From JACRAV01 sp964571235 (GTDB lineage: Bacteria > Zixibacteria > MSB-5A5 > GN15 > FEB-12), in NCBI GenBank assembly GCA_964571235.1, contig CAZNAI010000001.1:248001-312000 (forward strand): 64,000 nucleotides of DNA, written 5' to 3'. Shown one piece after another: positions 44,014-51,964 of the stretch; position 1 is the first letter of the stretch; every line of letters starts with the position of its first letter. The notes under the pieces are model-generated. The model was given only the letters and a program-made list of their open reading frames with translations. It was not told the DNA's origin and did no database searches. The position numbers were made by a program, and so were the translations under genes.

Positions 44014-44817
44014 ATGGCCGAAGAAACCTACACCGATGCCCCGCAGGCGCCGCCGCGCAAGAAATTCTTAGAGCGGCAACTTCCGCTGGGTTCTTTCAAG
44101 CGCAAAGTGGCGTTTGGGCTGGGTATTCCTCTGCTTATCCTGATCGCGGTGATGTTTGTGGCCGACAAAATTGTCATGCCGATGGTGACCCGCCAAGGGG
44201 AGGCTTTCCCTGCACCGAATCTGATCAATCAACGGGTGCTCGAAGCGCAGATTTCGCTTGAACAACTCGGACTAACTTTCAAGGTAGTCGCACAGGAGTA
44301 TTCACCCGGCAAACCGCAGGGGGTTATCCTAAACCAGAGCCCACTGCCGGGATCAATGATCAAGCCGGGGCGCGAGTTTCGCTTTGTCGTCTCGCTTGGA
44401 CAAAAACAAGTGGCGGTGCCGAGTGTGACCGGCAAATCGGTGCGTCAGGCGATGCTCGATCTTGAAACCGCCGGACTGAAACTGGGCGAAATTGCCTGGG
44501 CCTTTTCCGATACGATCCCGGAGCGGGTGGTGGTGTTCAGCTATCCGGCGGCCGGGACACAAATTCCGCTGGCATCATTTGTAAACCTGATGGTGAACCG
44601 TGGGCGAGTCTCGTCATTTACCTATGTACCGAATCTGATTGGTATACCGTTCTCCGACGCCAAAAAGCGGCTGGAAGAAAAATCGCTCCGGGTGGGGAGA
44701 ATCAAACGCAAGATCGACGACAAGTATCTTCCCGAGACCGTGATGGAGCAATCCGAGCCGGAGGGTGCGGAGGTCGATGTCGGCACCGAGATTGATTTGG
44801 TCATCTCGCAGACATAG
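44014..44817 (+). CDS. Membrane-anchored PASTA-domain protein without kinase
   Basis: A 267-residue protein. A short cytosolic tail and one helix (KVAFGLGIPLLILIAVMFVAD) are followed by three PASTA domains of about 65 residues each (V---I---L-EAQ--L---GL---V----S---P-G-V--Q-P-PG in the first; VPSVTGKSVRQAMLDLETAGL starts the second; VPNLIGIPFSDAKKRLEEKSL the third). PASTA domains bind peptidoglycan stem peptides and usually form the sensor of PrkC-type kinases or of PBP2x. Here there is no kinase or transpeptidase domain. In Firmicutes a PASTA kinase often lies near rsmB, as here. Confidence 0.9.
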   Translation: MAEETYTDAPQAPPRKKFLERQLPLGSFKRKVAFGLGIPLLILIAVMFVADKIVMPMVTRQGEAFPAPNLINQRVLEAQISLEQLGLTFKVVAQEYSPGKPQGVILNQSPLPGSMIKPGREFRFVVSLGQKQVAVPSVTGKSVRQAMLDLETAGLKLGEIAWAFSDTIPERVVVFSYPAAGTQIPLASFVNLMVNRGRVSSFTYVPNLIGIPFSDAKKRLEEKSLRVGRIKRKIDDKYLPETVMEQSEPEGAEVDVGTEIDLVISQT

Positions 44818-44819
44818 CG

Positions 44820-45680
44820 ATGCCGTCGAAATTGCTCATTGACTCAACCCGCGTCGAACTCAACAGATTTCAATGCGCTACTGTCGCGCGGCTTTATCAT
44901 AGACAACTGATCGAGAAGACACATGTCGAGCGGATTACGTATTTGTCCGACGGATTGCGTGTGCAGGGATACTGCGCACGGCCGTCTGAACCGGGGGTAT
45001 ACCCGCTGGTCATCTGGAATCGTGGCGGATGGGGCGAGCGCGGGTCGCTTGATGATCTGACCGCGTATTTGATACTCGCTTCTACTGCAGAGTGGAGGTA
45101 TGTCGTGCTGGCGACACAATATCGCGGAGTGAAAGGCGGCGAAGGGGCCGAGGATTTCGGCGGAGAGGATGTCAACGATGGTTTCAATTTGCTTAAACTC
45201 GCCGAAGAAATCCCGGAGGCCGATGCAAATCGGGTAGCTGTCGAGGGTGCATCTCGCGGCGGGATTACCACTTTTCGCATGCTGACCATGACCGACCGAT
45301 TCAAGTGTGCGATGGTCCACGCCCCGGTGACAAATCTTCAGGCGATGTGCGAAGTCCGCGAGGATTTCCGCACGCATATCAACAATTTGTTTGGACAACT
45401 GACCCCAATTGAACGCGATTTGGAGATTCGCCGCCGCTCGGCGGTGCACTTTGCCGAACAATTCTGCCCCACGACACCAATCCTGATCATGCACGGCACG
45501 AACGATCGGAGTGTGCCAATTTCGCAATCTGAAGAACTGGTCGCCCGTTTTACCGATCTTGACAGGCCGTTTTCGTTTGAACGGATCACCGGCGGCGGGC
45601 ATGTGGCGCTTAAAGACGGGACGTACAAACAATTGGATGTCCTCAGAAAGAGCTGGCTGACTCGACACTTTTCTGTGTAA
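44820..45680 (+). CDS. Alpha/beta hydrolase, prolyl oligopeptidase (S9)-like
   Basis: A 286-residue protein with the alpha/beta-hydrolase core. The nucleophile Ser lies in VEGASRGGITTF (GxSxGG), the acid Asp in ILIMHGTNDRSVPISQSEELV and the His in GGGHVAL. An oxyanion-type loop NRGGWGERGS precedes them. This matches the dipeptidyl-peptidase/S9C or acylpeptide-hydrolase-like single-domain group without a propeller. It starts 2 bases after the PASTA stop, so it is probably in the same transcript. Confidence 0.88.
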   Translation: MPSKLLIDSTRVELNRFQCATVARLYHRQLIEKTHVERITYLSDGLRVQGYCARPSEPGVYPLVIWNRGGWGERGSLDDLTAYLILASTAEWRYVVLATQYRGVKGGEGAEDFGGEDVNDGFNLLKLAEEIPEADANRVAVEGASRGGITTFRMLTMTDRFKCAMVHAPVTNLQAMCEVREDFRTHINNLFGQLTPIERDLEIRRRSAVHFAEQFCPTTPILIMHGTNDRSVPISQSEELVARFTDLDRPFSFERITGGGHVALKDGTYKQLDVLRKSWLTRHFSV

Positions 45681-45716
45681 ACGTCTCTCTGCTTGATTCC
45701 CCGAGCGGAAAGTCTA

Positions 45717-45745
45717 TTGATAACTGACCCTTATCCTACTATAAT
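45717..45745 (+). promoter_or_regulatory. Sigma-70 type promoter upstream of ffh (P1)
   Basis: TTGATA, a 17-base spacer and TATAAT (45740-45745): five of six and six of six of the consensus. It leaves a leader of about 168 bases to ffh, which suggests a leader with a regulatory role or a second start. Confidence 0.75.
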
Positions 45746-45794
45746 GCAATAAGTTAGCAACTTCTCAATATTCGATGAGGTCCGGCCGCCCCCC

Positions 45795-45822
45795 TTGCCT
45801 AAGACCCCGTTTGTAGTATATT
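45795..45822 (+). promoter_or_regulatory. Possible second promoter upstream of ffh (P2)
   Basis: TTGCCT, 16 bases, TATATT (45817-45822). It lies in the P1 leader and would give a leader of about 90 bases. The match is weaker than P1. Confidence 0.4.
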
Positions 45823-45919
45823 AGCAGGCTCCAATCCCCGCCCGCGCGGGGCGTGGGGTGTTCTGTCTCTTGATTTTAACCCCTCAAGCGACAGCGTTAG
45901 GTATTGGAATAGAAAAACT

Positions 45920-47242
45920 ATGTTTGGTTCGCTGTCTGACAAACTCGATCTGGTCTTCAAGAAGCTTCGCGGCCACGGGAAGCTTTCGGAGACAAACATC
46001 CGCGATGCGATGCGCGATGTTCGTCAGGCCTTGCTCGAAGCCGATGTGAATTACAAGGTCGCACGCGACTTTGTCAAAGCGGTCGAGGAAAAAGCAGTCG
46101 GCACCGAGGTCATACAGTCAATCGACCCTGGCCAACTGATTGTAAAAATTGTCCACGACGAACTGGTCGCGCTGTTGGGCGGCAACGCGGTGCCGCTGGC
46201 GCCGATTGATAAAACGCCGACTGTCTACATGGTCTGCGGATTGCAGGGATCGGGTAAAACGACCCTGACCGGCAAACTCGCTCTGATGACCAAGCGAAAA
46301 AACAAAAAGCCGCTTTTGGTCGCCGCTGATATTTACCGCCCCGCCGCGGTCAAACAGCTCAAAGTACTGGCCGATTCGATCGGTGTGGCGCATTTCCATC
46401 TTGAAGGCGCCAAGCCGCCGGAGATCTGCCGCGAAGCGGTCAAGTTCGCCGAGAAGAATTTTATCGATCTGGTTATTTTAGATACCGCCGGACGACTGCA
46501 TGTCGACGACGAGTTGATGCACGAGCTGGAAGAGATCCAGGCCTCAGTGAAACCGTCGGAGACATTACTTGTCGCCGACGCCATGACCGGCCAGGATGCA
46601 GTCAAAGTTGCCGAGGCGTTTCACGCTCGTTTGCATTTGACCGGTGTGGTGCTGTCCAAGCTCGACGGCGACGCCCGCGGCGGCGCGGCGCTCTCAATTC
46701 GCAAAGTGACCGGATGCCCGATCAAACTCGCCTCGGTTGGAGAAAAGCTGGCTGATCTGGAGCCGTTTTATCCGGACCGCCTTGCCTCGCGCATACTTGG
46801 CATGGGCGATATTGTCTCGCTTGTTGAAAAAGCGCAAGAAACAGTCGATCTGCAAAAAGCCCAGAAGATGCAGGAAAAACTGCTGAGCGCACAGTTCGAC
46901 TTTGAGGATTTTCTCGATCAGATTCAGCAACTGAAAAAGATGGGGCCGCTTGAGTCGGTCCTGCAGATGATTCCCGGCGCCGGAAAGGCGATGAAGGGAA
47001 TGACCTTCGATGAAAAAGAAGTCGACCGTATGGCGGCTATTATCCAGTCGATGACGCCCAAAGAGCGGCGCAATCCGCATATCATCGACGGCTCCCGCAA
47101 AAAGCGGATCGCGAATGGTTCGGGCTCGACTGTGCAGACGGTCAATCAACTGCTCAAGCAGTTTACGATGATGCAAAGAATGTTTGGATCAATGAATAAA
47201 CGAAAATTCGCCGGACTCCCCAAAGGGTTTGCCTTTAAGTGA
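45920..47242 (+). CDS. ffh: Signal recognition particle protein Ffh
   Basis: A 440-residue SRP GTPase that binds 4.5S RNA and the signal sequences of membrane proteins. N-domain: MFGSLSDKLDLVFKKLRGHGKLSETNIRDAMRDVRQALLEADVN. G-domain: P-loop GLQGSGKTTLTGKLA, DTAGRLHVD, and TKLDG-like LSKLDGDARGGAALS. M-domain with MGPLESVLQMIPGAGKAMKG and the Met-rich end LLKQFTMMQRMFGSM. First gene of the ffh-rpsP-khpA-rimM-trmD-rplS operon. Confidence 0.97.
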   Translation: MFGSLSDKLDLVFKKLRGHGKLSETNIRDAMRDVRQALLEADVNYKVARDFVKAVEEKAVGTEVIQSIDPGQLIVKIVHDELVALLGGNAVPLAPIDKTPTVYMVCGLQGSGKTTLTGKLALMTKRKNKKPLLVAADIYRPAAVKQLKVLADSIGVAHFHLEGAKPPEICREAVKFAEKNFIDLVILDTAGRLHVDDELMHELEEIQASVKPSETLLVADAMTGQDAVKVAEAFHARLHLTGVVLSKLDGDARGGAALSIRKVTGCPIKLASVGEKLADLEPFYPDRLASRILGMGDIVSLVEKAQETVDLQKAQKMQEKLLSAQFDFEDFLDQIQQLKKMGPLESVLQMIPGAGKAMKGMTFDEKEVDRMAAIIQSMTPKERRNPHIIDGSRKKRIANGSGSTVQTVNQLLKQFTMMQRMFGSMNKRKFAGLPKGFAFK

Positions 47243-47267
47243 GACGGCGAGAAAAGGAGATTGTTTC

Positions 47268-47639
47268 TTGGCATTAGCAGTGAGACTCCGTCGGATGGGC
47301 GCAAAGAAGCGCGCCTTTTACCGTATTGTGGCAATCGACTCGCGTCTGTCGCGTGACGGACGGTTTGTCGATACCCTTGGCACGTACAACCCGATCACCA
47401 AACCAGCTATCGTTCAAATTGTCGAAGACAAGATGACTAAGTGGGTTGATGATGGCGCGGTGGTGAGCGACACGGTCAAGACACTCTTGACACAGGTTGG
47501 GTACTGGGAAAAGTACCACAAGGCGAAAAAAGGTGAAGACGTTTCGGCGATGGTTCTGAGAACAACTATCAAAGAGCGCACCAAAAAGACCCGACGGATG
47601 AAAAAAGCGACTGTCACCGATGCGGCCGCCACGGCCTGA
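47268..47639 (+). CDS. rpsP: 30S ribosomal protein S16, with C-terminal extension
   Basis: A 123-residue S16 (MALAVRLRRMGAKKRAFYRIVAIDSRLSRDGRFVDTLGTYNP, and TLLTQVGYWEKYHKAK). The family is usually 80-90 residues; here a Lys/Ala-rich tail of about 35 residues extends it. The TTG at 47268 is the start, since AAGGAG lies 8 bases before it and the family begins there. It begins 25 bases after ffh. Confidence 0.95.
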   Translation: MALAVRLRRMGAKKRAFYRIVAIDSRLSRDGRFVDTLGTYNPITKPAIVQIVEDKMTKWVDDGAVVSDTVKTLLTQVGYWEKYHKAKKGEDVSAMVLRTTIKERTKKTRRMKKATVTDAAATA

Positions 47640-47739
47640 TCGACGACGCGCAGTAAAGATACCGTCGCGAGACGGTCGGCCGTAGAAATCGCAAGGACTG
47701 TGAGCTTTATAACCCGGGCAAGGTTGAAAGGGTCTCGTC

Positions 47740-47970
47740 ATGAGAGATTTCATCGAGTACGTCGTTCGGGCGCTTGTCGAGTTTCCGGATCAGGTAACGG
47801 TTACCGAGGTGATTGGCGAGCGGACAACAGTGTACGAGCTTAGGGTCGGCCAGGGCGATCTTGGCAAAGTGATCGGCCGGCAAGGCCAAACAGCCAAGTC
47901 GATTCGCACGATTCTGGCGGCGGCCGCCGCCCGCCAGGGAAAACGCGCAGTATTGGAAATATTGGAGTAG
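47740..47970 (+). CDS. khpA: KH-domain RNA-binding protein KhpA
   Basis: A 76-residue single KH domain protein: IEYVVRALVEFPDQVTVTEV... then the KH loop VGQGDLGKVIGRQGQTAKSIRTIL (GxxG motif). In other bacteria it pairs with KhpB/EloR to bind RNA and control cell elongation or mRNA. It lies between rpsP and rimM, its standard site. The 100 bases before it hold no gene. Confidence 0.94.
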   Translation: MRDFIEYVVRALVEFPDQVTVTEVIGERTTVYELRVGQGDLGKVIGRQGQTAKSIRTILAAAAARQGKRAVLEILE

Positions 47971-48504
47971 TTGAACGAACAGGATTACATAGCGGTGGGA
48001 CGACTGGGTCGTCCGCGCGGAGTTGACGGCGAAATTGCCGTGTATCCGCTGACTGATTTCCCGGACCGCTTTTTGGAGATGACATCGGTGTTTGTGTCGC
48101 GCCCAAGTGGATGGATTGAATATCAGATCGAGGCAAGTGAGCTGGTCGGTGGACGACCGGTGATCAAGTTGCAGTCGGTCGACACACCCGAGGCGGCGAT
48201 GGAACTGTCCAATTGTGAACTGGCGGTCCCTCGCACCCAACTGGTCCCGCTTGAAAAGGATCAGTACTATGTATTCGATCTGATCGGGTGCGAAGTGATC
48301 GAGGAAGGTAGCGGCCGGGCGATTGGCACGATTGCCGATGTCCAGCGGTATCCGGCTAACGACGTCTACCTGATCGGCGACACCGAGGGACATCGCTGGT
48401 TGTGTCCGGCAGTAGCCGACTTTGTTCGGTCGATAGATATCGCGGCGCACAAGATCGTGATCAATCCGGCCGGACTTTTGGCCGGTGAAAACGGCGCCGG
48501 CTGA
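47971..48504 (+). CDS. rimM: Ribosome maturation factor RimM
   Basis: A 177-residue protein with the N-terminal domain VGRLGRPRGVDGEIAVYPLTDFPDRFLEM and the PRC-barrel part QYYVFDLIGCEVIEEGSGRAIGTIADVQRYPANDVY. RimM aids maturation of the 30S head, and binds S19. It starts with TTG directly after the khpA stop. The end IDIAAHKIVINPAGLL is the usual RimM C-terminus. Confidence 0.94.
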   Translation: MNEQDYIAVGRLGRPRGVDGEIAVYPLTDFPDRFLEMTSVFVSRPSGWIEYQIEASELVGGRPVIKLQSVDTPEAAMELSNCELAVPRTQLVPLEKDQYYVFDLIGCEVIEEGSGRAIGTIADVQRYPANDVYLIGDTEGHRWLCPAVADFVRSIDIAAHKIVINPAGLLAGENGAG

Positions 48505-48512
48505 AGACGACG

Positions 48513-49265
48513 ATGAAATTTGACATTGTCACGCTCTTCCCCGACTTTTTCGCGGTTTCGCTGAAACAGTCGCTGGTGGGAAAAGCGTGGGATAAACGGC
48601 TCTTTGACATCGGAATCGTGAATCCTCGCGACTTTGCGACGGACAAGCATCACACAGCCGACGACACTCCGTTTGGGGGCGGCGGCGGCATGGTGATGAA
48701 GATCGAGCCAATCGATCGCTGTCTGCAAAGTCTTGGCTATACGCCCGGAACTGCCAATCCGCCCGGACAGTACGTGATTTTGACCTCAGCGGCGGGTGTG
48801 CCATTCAATCAGGAACTGGCGATAAAACTGTCGCTGGCTGAGCGGATCACAATTGTATGTGGTCATTATCTGGGTATCGACGAACGGCTTTTGTCGCGAT
48901 ACGAAATGCTCGAAGTTTCAATCGGCGACTATATCCTGACCGGCGGTGAGCCGGCGGCGCTGGTGATGGTCGACGCGGTAGCGCGACTACTGCCAAAAGT
49001 GCTCGGGAATTTTGAGTCGGCGCTTGAAGATTCGTATATGAACCAACTGCTCGGCTCTCCCTGCTACACCCACCCGCGGGAGTACGAAGGGCTGGCGGTG
49101 CCGGACCAGTTATTGAGCGGCGACCATGCTAAGATTAAGAGATTCAGGCGCGAGGAAGCGATTCGAAAATGTTTGAAACATAGGCCGGAGCTGGTTGATA
49201 AGGCGGAGTTGTCCGACGATGAACTGGCGATGGTTGAAAAAATAAGAAAACGTGAGATTACGTAA
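48513..49265 (+). CDS. trmD: tRNA (guanine-37-N1)-methyltransferase TrmD
   Basis: A 250-residue SPOUT-fold methyltransferase that makes m1G37 in tRNAs reading CNN, preventing frameshifts. It has MKFDIVTLFPDFF, the trefoil knot region PFGGGGGMVMKIEPI and LTSAAGVPFNQELA, CGHYLGIDERLL, EVSIGDYILTGGEPAALVMVDAVARLLP and SPCYTHPREYEGLAVPDQLLSGDHAKI-RFRREEA. Full length. Confidence 0.97.
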   Translation: MKFDIVTLFPDFFAVSLKQSLVGKAWDKRLFDIGIVNPRDFATDKHHTADDTPFGGGGGMVMKIEPIDRCLQSLGYTPGTANPPGQYVILTSAAGVPFNQELAIKLSLAERITIVCGHYLGIDERLLSRYEMLEVSIGDYILTGGEPAALVMVDAVARLLPKVLGNFESALEDSYMNQLLGSPCYTHPREYEGLAVPDQLLSGDHAKIKRFRREEAIRKCLKHRPELVDKAELSDDELAMVEKIRKREIT

Positions 49266-49285
49266 CTATAGAGAAAGGAACGATC

Positions 49286-49672
49286 GTGAAACAGATCGCA
49301 CAAGTTGAAAAAGCGTACCTGCGTGACGATCTCCCGGATTTCAGCTCGGGAGATACGATCAAAGTGCACGTGCGCATTGTCGAAGGCGACAAAGAACGTA
49401 TTCAGGTATTTCAGGGAACAGTGATCGGCCGTCGCGGCGGCGGACTCAGCGCAACCTTCACGGTGCGCAAGATTTCCTCCGGTATCGGCGTGGAACGCAC
49501 CTTCCCGCTCTATTCGCCCAACGTGACGAAGATTGAAAAAGTCCGTGGCGGACAGGTTCGCCGTGCGAAACTGTATTATCTGCGTACTCTGACCGGCAAG
49601 TCGGCTCGTATCCGCGAGCAGTTGTCGGAAATGGGGATGGATAAGTCCGGCGGCGAGGCTAAGAGCGAATAA
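49286..49672 (+). CDS. rplS: 50S ribosomal protein L19
   Basis: A 128-residue L19 (FSSGDTIKVHVRIVEGDKERIQVFQGTVIGRRGGGLSATFTVRKISSGIGVERTFPLYSPNVTKIEKVRGGQVRRAKLYYLR). The GTG at 49286 has GAAAGGA 7 bases upstream. It is the last gene of the ffh operon; a terminator follows after 64 bases. Confidence 0.97.
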   Translation: MKQIAQVEKAYLRDDLPDFSSGDTIKVHVRIVEGDKERIQVFQGTVIGRRGGGLSATFTVRKISSGIGVERTFPLYSPNVTKIEKVRGGQVRRAKLYYLRTLTGKSARIREQLSEMGMDKSGGEAKSE

Positions 49673-49735
49673 CGCTACTCGTAGCTGATTGTGCGTGGTG
49701 TACGTCCCCGTGCACCACGATCTCCGCAAATTGAA

Positions 49736-49761
49736 AACGCCCCTTAACGGGGGCGTTTTTT
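49736..49761 (+). terminator. Rho-independent terminator of the ffh-rplS operon
   Basis: ACGCCCC pairs with GGGGCGT around TTAACG, followed by six T residues (with A residues in front, so partly bidirectional). It closes the operon and separates it from the convergent secreted-protein gene. Confidence 0.88.
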
Positions 49762-49842
49762 CGTGACCAATAAACAAAGTCACCCTGAGCTTGCGAAGTC
49801 CTGCGGCTTCAGCCGCACGGGTCGAAGAGTAACCACAATGCC

Positions 49843-50940
49843 CTACTTCATCAACACCATCTTCTTGGTCTGTGTGAATGAGCCGGCATCGAGACGATAG
49901 AGGTAAACACCCGTCGCCACTGTCTCGCCTGAACTGTTGGTGCCGTCCCAATCGGCGGCAAAGATCCCCGGCCCCATCTCGCCGCTGGCGATTACTTTCA
50001 CCTCTTGACCCGCCAAATTATAGACGGTCAATTTGACTTCGGCACGTTTAGGCAGATCGAATCGGATCACTGTTCGCGGGTTAAACGGATTGGGGTAATT
50101 CTGTTCAAGCGTAAAATCGGTCGGCAGGTTGCCGTCGGTTTGATCATCAACCGCCGTCTGCTGATTGACCAAATCACCATGCGCAAACCCCTGATAAAAA
50201 TCGGTCCCGTTTGCACTGATCTTGTTTATGCTGGCCAATGTGACAAACCCCGCGCCGATGAAGTTCACCGCGACAATTGTTGAGGTTGTGGTATTTAGCA
50301 GGCTGTCGTTTGAGGTCTTGTACGTTTTGTACGTGTACTTCTCAGTTGCTATCACCCGAAGGCACGGGAGAGTCTTGGAGCCGTACTTGGCGTTCCCCCA
50401 ACCGTTGACCACGTTGTATGTCGTGTCATAGGCCAGCGTATAATTGTTGACCGTATTGGTTCGCCAATGCCGGTAGGCGGTCCACTGATTATTGTAATTG
50501 AGCGGAAAGACCCAGTCGGCGGCCATGTCATTTAGGACGACCACCGCTTGGCCACTCGCGCCTCGCGAGACTGTACCGACACGGGCAAATGATGCCGGCA
50601 CCGACCTGTGCACCGACCAGGCGGTGTCGTTGCCGAATGGTGTCATCAAGACCAGGTTTGCGGTGGGAAAGCTGTCGGCAAAAGGAATGGTCGCCGTATT
50701 GACGACATAGATGTTGATCGCCGAGCCGAACGCGTGGCCGGTGAAATCGAAGGTCATCGGCCCGCCGGTGCCGGCGGTGACAGCGTTGAAGAACACCGCC
50801 CCGGCGCTACCGTCGATCTTGTTCTGAAATATCGTCCCGGGGGTGGGATTATAGGTGTTGGTCGGCAGACTGATCTGGGCTTGGGCCGCAGACACCAAGA
50901 CGGCCAGCAACGGCAAAGACCGCTTGAGCAATTGGATCAT
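49843..50940 (-). CDS. Secreted protein with type IX (por) secretion C-terminal sorting domain
   Basis: A 365-residue exported protein. It has a signal peptide (MIQLLKRSLPLLAVLVSAAQA), a beta-rich body with PTNTYNPTPGTIFQNKIDG, and the C-terminal FlgD-like/T9SS sorting domain of about 85 residues: LEQNYPNPFNPRTVIRFDLP, VYNLAGQEVKVI, WDGTNSSGETVATGVYLYRL and the final TKKMVLMK. No enzymatic motif is visible in the body. An AGGAG lies about ten bases before the start. Such proteins are exported and usually become part of the surface layer. Confidence 0.85.
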   Translation of the reverse strand: MIQLLKRSLPLLAVLVSAAQAQISLPTNTYNPTPGTIFQNKIDGSAGAVFFNAVTAGTGGPMTFDFTGHAFGSAINIYVVNTATIPFADSFPTANLVLMTPFGNDTAWSVHRSVPASFARVGTVSRGASGQAVVVLNDMAADWVFPLNYNNQWTAYRHWRTNTVNNYTLAYDTTYNVVNGWGNAKYGSKTLPCLRVIATEKYTYKTYKTSNDSLLNTTTSTIVAVNFIGAGFVTLASINKISANGTDFYQGFAHGDLVNQQTAVDDQTDGNLPTDFTLEQNYPNPFNPRTVIRFDLPKRAEVKLTVYNLAGQEVKVIASGEMGPGIFAADWDGTNSSGETVATGVYLYRLDAGSFTQTKKMVLMK

Positions 50941-51058
50941 GATTTGTTACTCCTGAAAGTGTGTTTGACTGGGAGTAATATGCGGGGAAAACGTCGATCA
51001 GGCAAGTCGACTTTTGGGGGCGGGAGTGCTAAGTGTTCCTGACCTGGCCGACTCTACG

Positions 51059-51646
51059 CTACAGAGCGGATTGTTTGAGCACCGTATACGTCGTATTCCC
51101 GTATTCTCTGCGCTGAAGAATTTCATATCCCGTAGTGTCAACTGAGGCGGTCTCTTTGGTGTCGTGCTGGCAGAGGATGATTGCGTCTGGGGCAGTGATC
51201 GGATGTTCGCGTAGCGCACGCAGGGTGCGCGAGATTATGTCTTTGTATTGCGGCGGGGCGATCATCACGATATCGAACTTCTCCCCCCGCTTGGCCAAAA
51301 GTGGAATCGCCGTGAATACGTCGGTGCACAAACAGTGGAGCTGTTTGCTAATCCCAAGCTTTTCTGACGCGCTGTTGATCGACTCGGCCAACTTTGGCTC
51401 AAGTTCGACTCCCACTCCCCTGACTGCGCCGCGCGAGACAGCCTCAAACAAATACGATCCGGTGCCGGAAAATAGATCGAGGTAGTTCGCTCCCTCCAGA
51501 TACGGCATGAGAAAATCGAAAATCGCACGTCGCATACGCATGAGCGGCGGACGGGTCACCCCCAGATCGGGGGCTTTGACTACCCGGCCTTTTAGGTCGC
51601 CGGCGATAATCCGGAATTCGAGCTGATGTCCTGGTTTGTGTTTCAT
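51059..51646 (-). CDS. rsmD: RsmD-type 16S rRNA (guanine-966-N2)-methyltransferase
   Basis: A 195-residue protein with the RsmD pattern: FRIIAGDLKGRVVKAPDLGVTRPPLMRMRRAIFDFL, YLDLFSGTGSYLFEAVSRGAV, GVELEPKLAESIN and FDIVMIAPPQYKD. The usual (D/N)PPY motif reads APPQ here, a form I recall seeing in some other bacterial RsmD relatives, so it may still be active. It methylates the small-subunit rRNA in ribosome assembly. It stands alone between a secreted protein and rnhB. Confidence 0.85.
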   Translation of the reverse strand: MKHKPGHQLEFRIIAGDLKGRVVKAPDLGVTRPPLMRMRRAIFDFLMPYLEGANYLDLFSGTGSYLFEAVSRGAVRGVGVELEPKLAESINSASEKLGISKQLHCLCTDVFTAIPLLAKRGEKFDIVMIAPPQYKDIISRTLRALREHPITAPDAIILCQHDTKETASVDTTGYEILQRREYGNTTYTVLKQSAL

Positions 51647-51657
51647 ATATCTATTGC

Positions 51658-51692
51658 CAGAACCGCTTCGCTTCGCTCGGGTTCTGCCCTAC
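51658..51692 (-). repeat. GTAG-footed palindrome
   Basis: The minus strand begins GTAGGGCAGAACCCGAGCG; the arms AGAACC and GGTTCT pair. Upstream of rsmD. Confidence 0.5.
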
Positions 51693-51791
51693 AAATCCCA
51701 ACTATGACGGGCAGGCAGGAAGCCTGCCGCGCACTATTTGAGGCTTCGACAAGCTCAGCCTGAAGTCAGGTGGGCCATCTCGAATCCACAT

Positions 51792-51818
51792 GTCGGGACC
51801 GCAAGGGTCCCGACCTAC
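51792..51818 (-). repeat. GTAG-footed palindrome
   Basis: GTCGGGACC pairs perfectly with GGTCCCGAC around GCAAG, and the element ends CCTAC, giving a GTAG foot on the minus strand. Confidence 0.6.
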
Positions 51819-51964
51819 AATCTGCTCAACAGGTGTCAGGGCAGAAGTCCTGACTCCACGTTATTACACGGGCCGTGCCCGCCGCACGGCTCAACCGCCG
51901 GCCGCGTCGTCCGATAATCAATATACCAGTTCAAACTTGAACTGTCAGGAACAAGAGCGTACCT

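Larger units (their letters stand above)
51647..51964. other. 318-base intergenic region packed with small palindromes
   Basis: No gene. It contains at least four palindromic elements: 51658-51692 (AGAACC/GGTTCT, ending CCCTAC), 51709-51730 (GGCAGGC/GCCTGCC), 51739-51769 (CTTCGACAAGCTCAG family) and 51792-51818 (GTCGGGACC-GCAA-GGGTCCCGAC, ending CCTAC), with a GTCAGG/CCTGAC pair at about 51835-51855. The promoters of rsmD and rnhB should also be here. Confidence 0.6.

Noticed and set aside
44844..45668. A minus-strand frame opposite the alpha/beta hydrolase
   Set aside because: The plus strand has the complete Ser-Asp-His catalytic pattern; the minus frame is a shadow.
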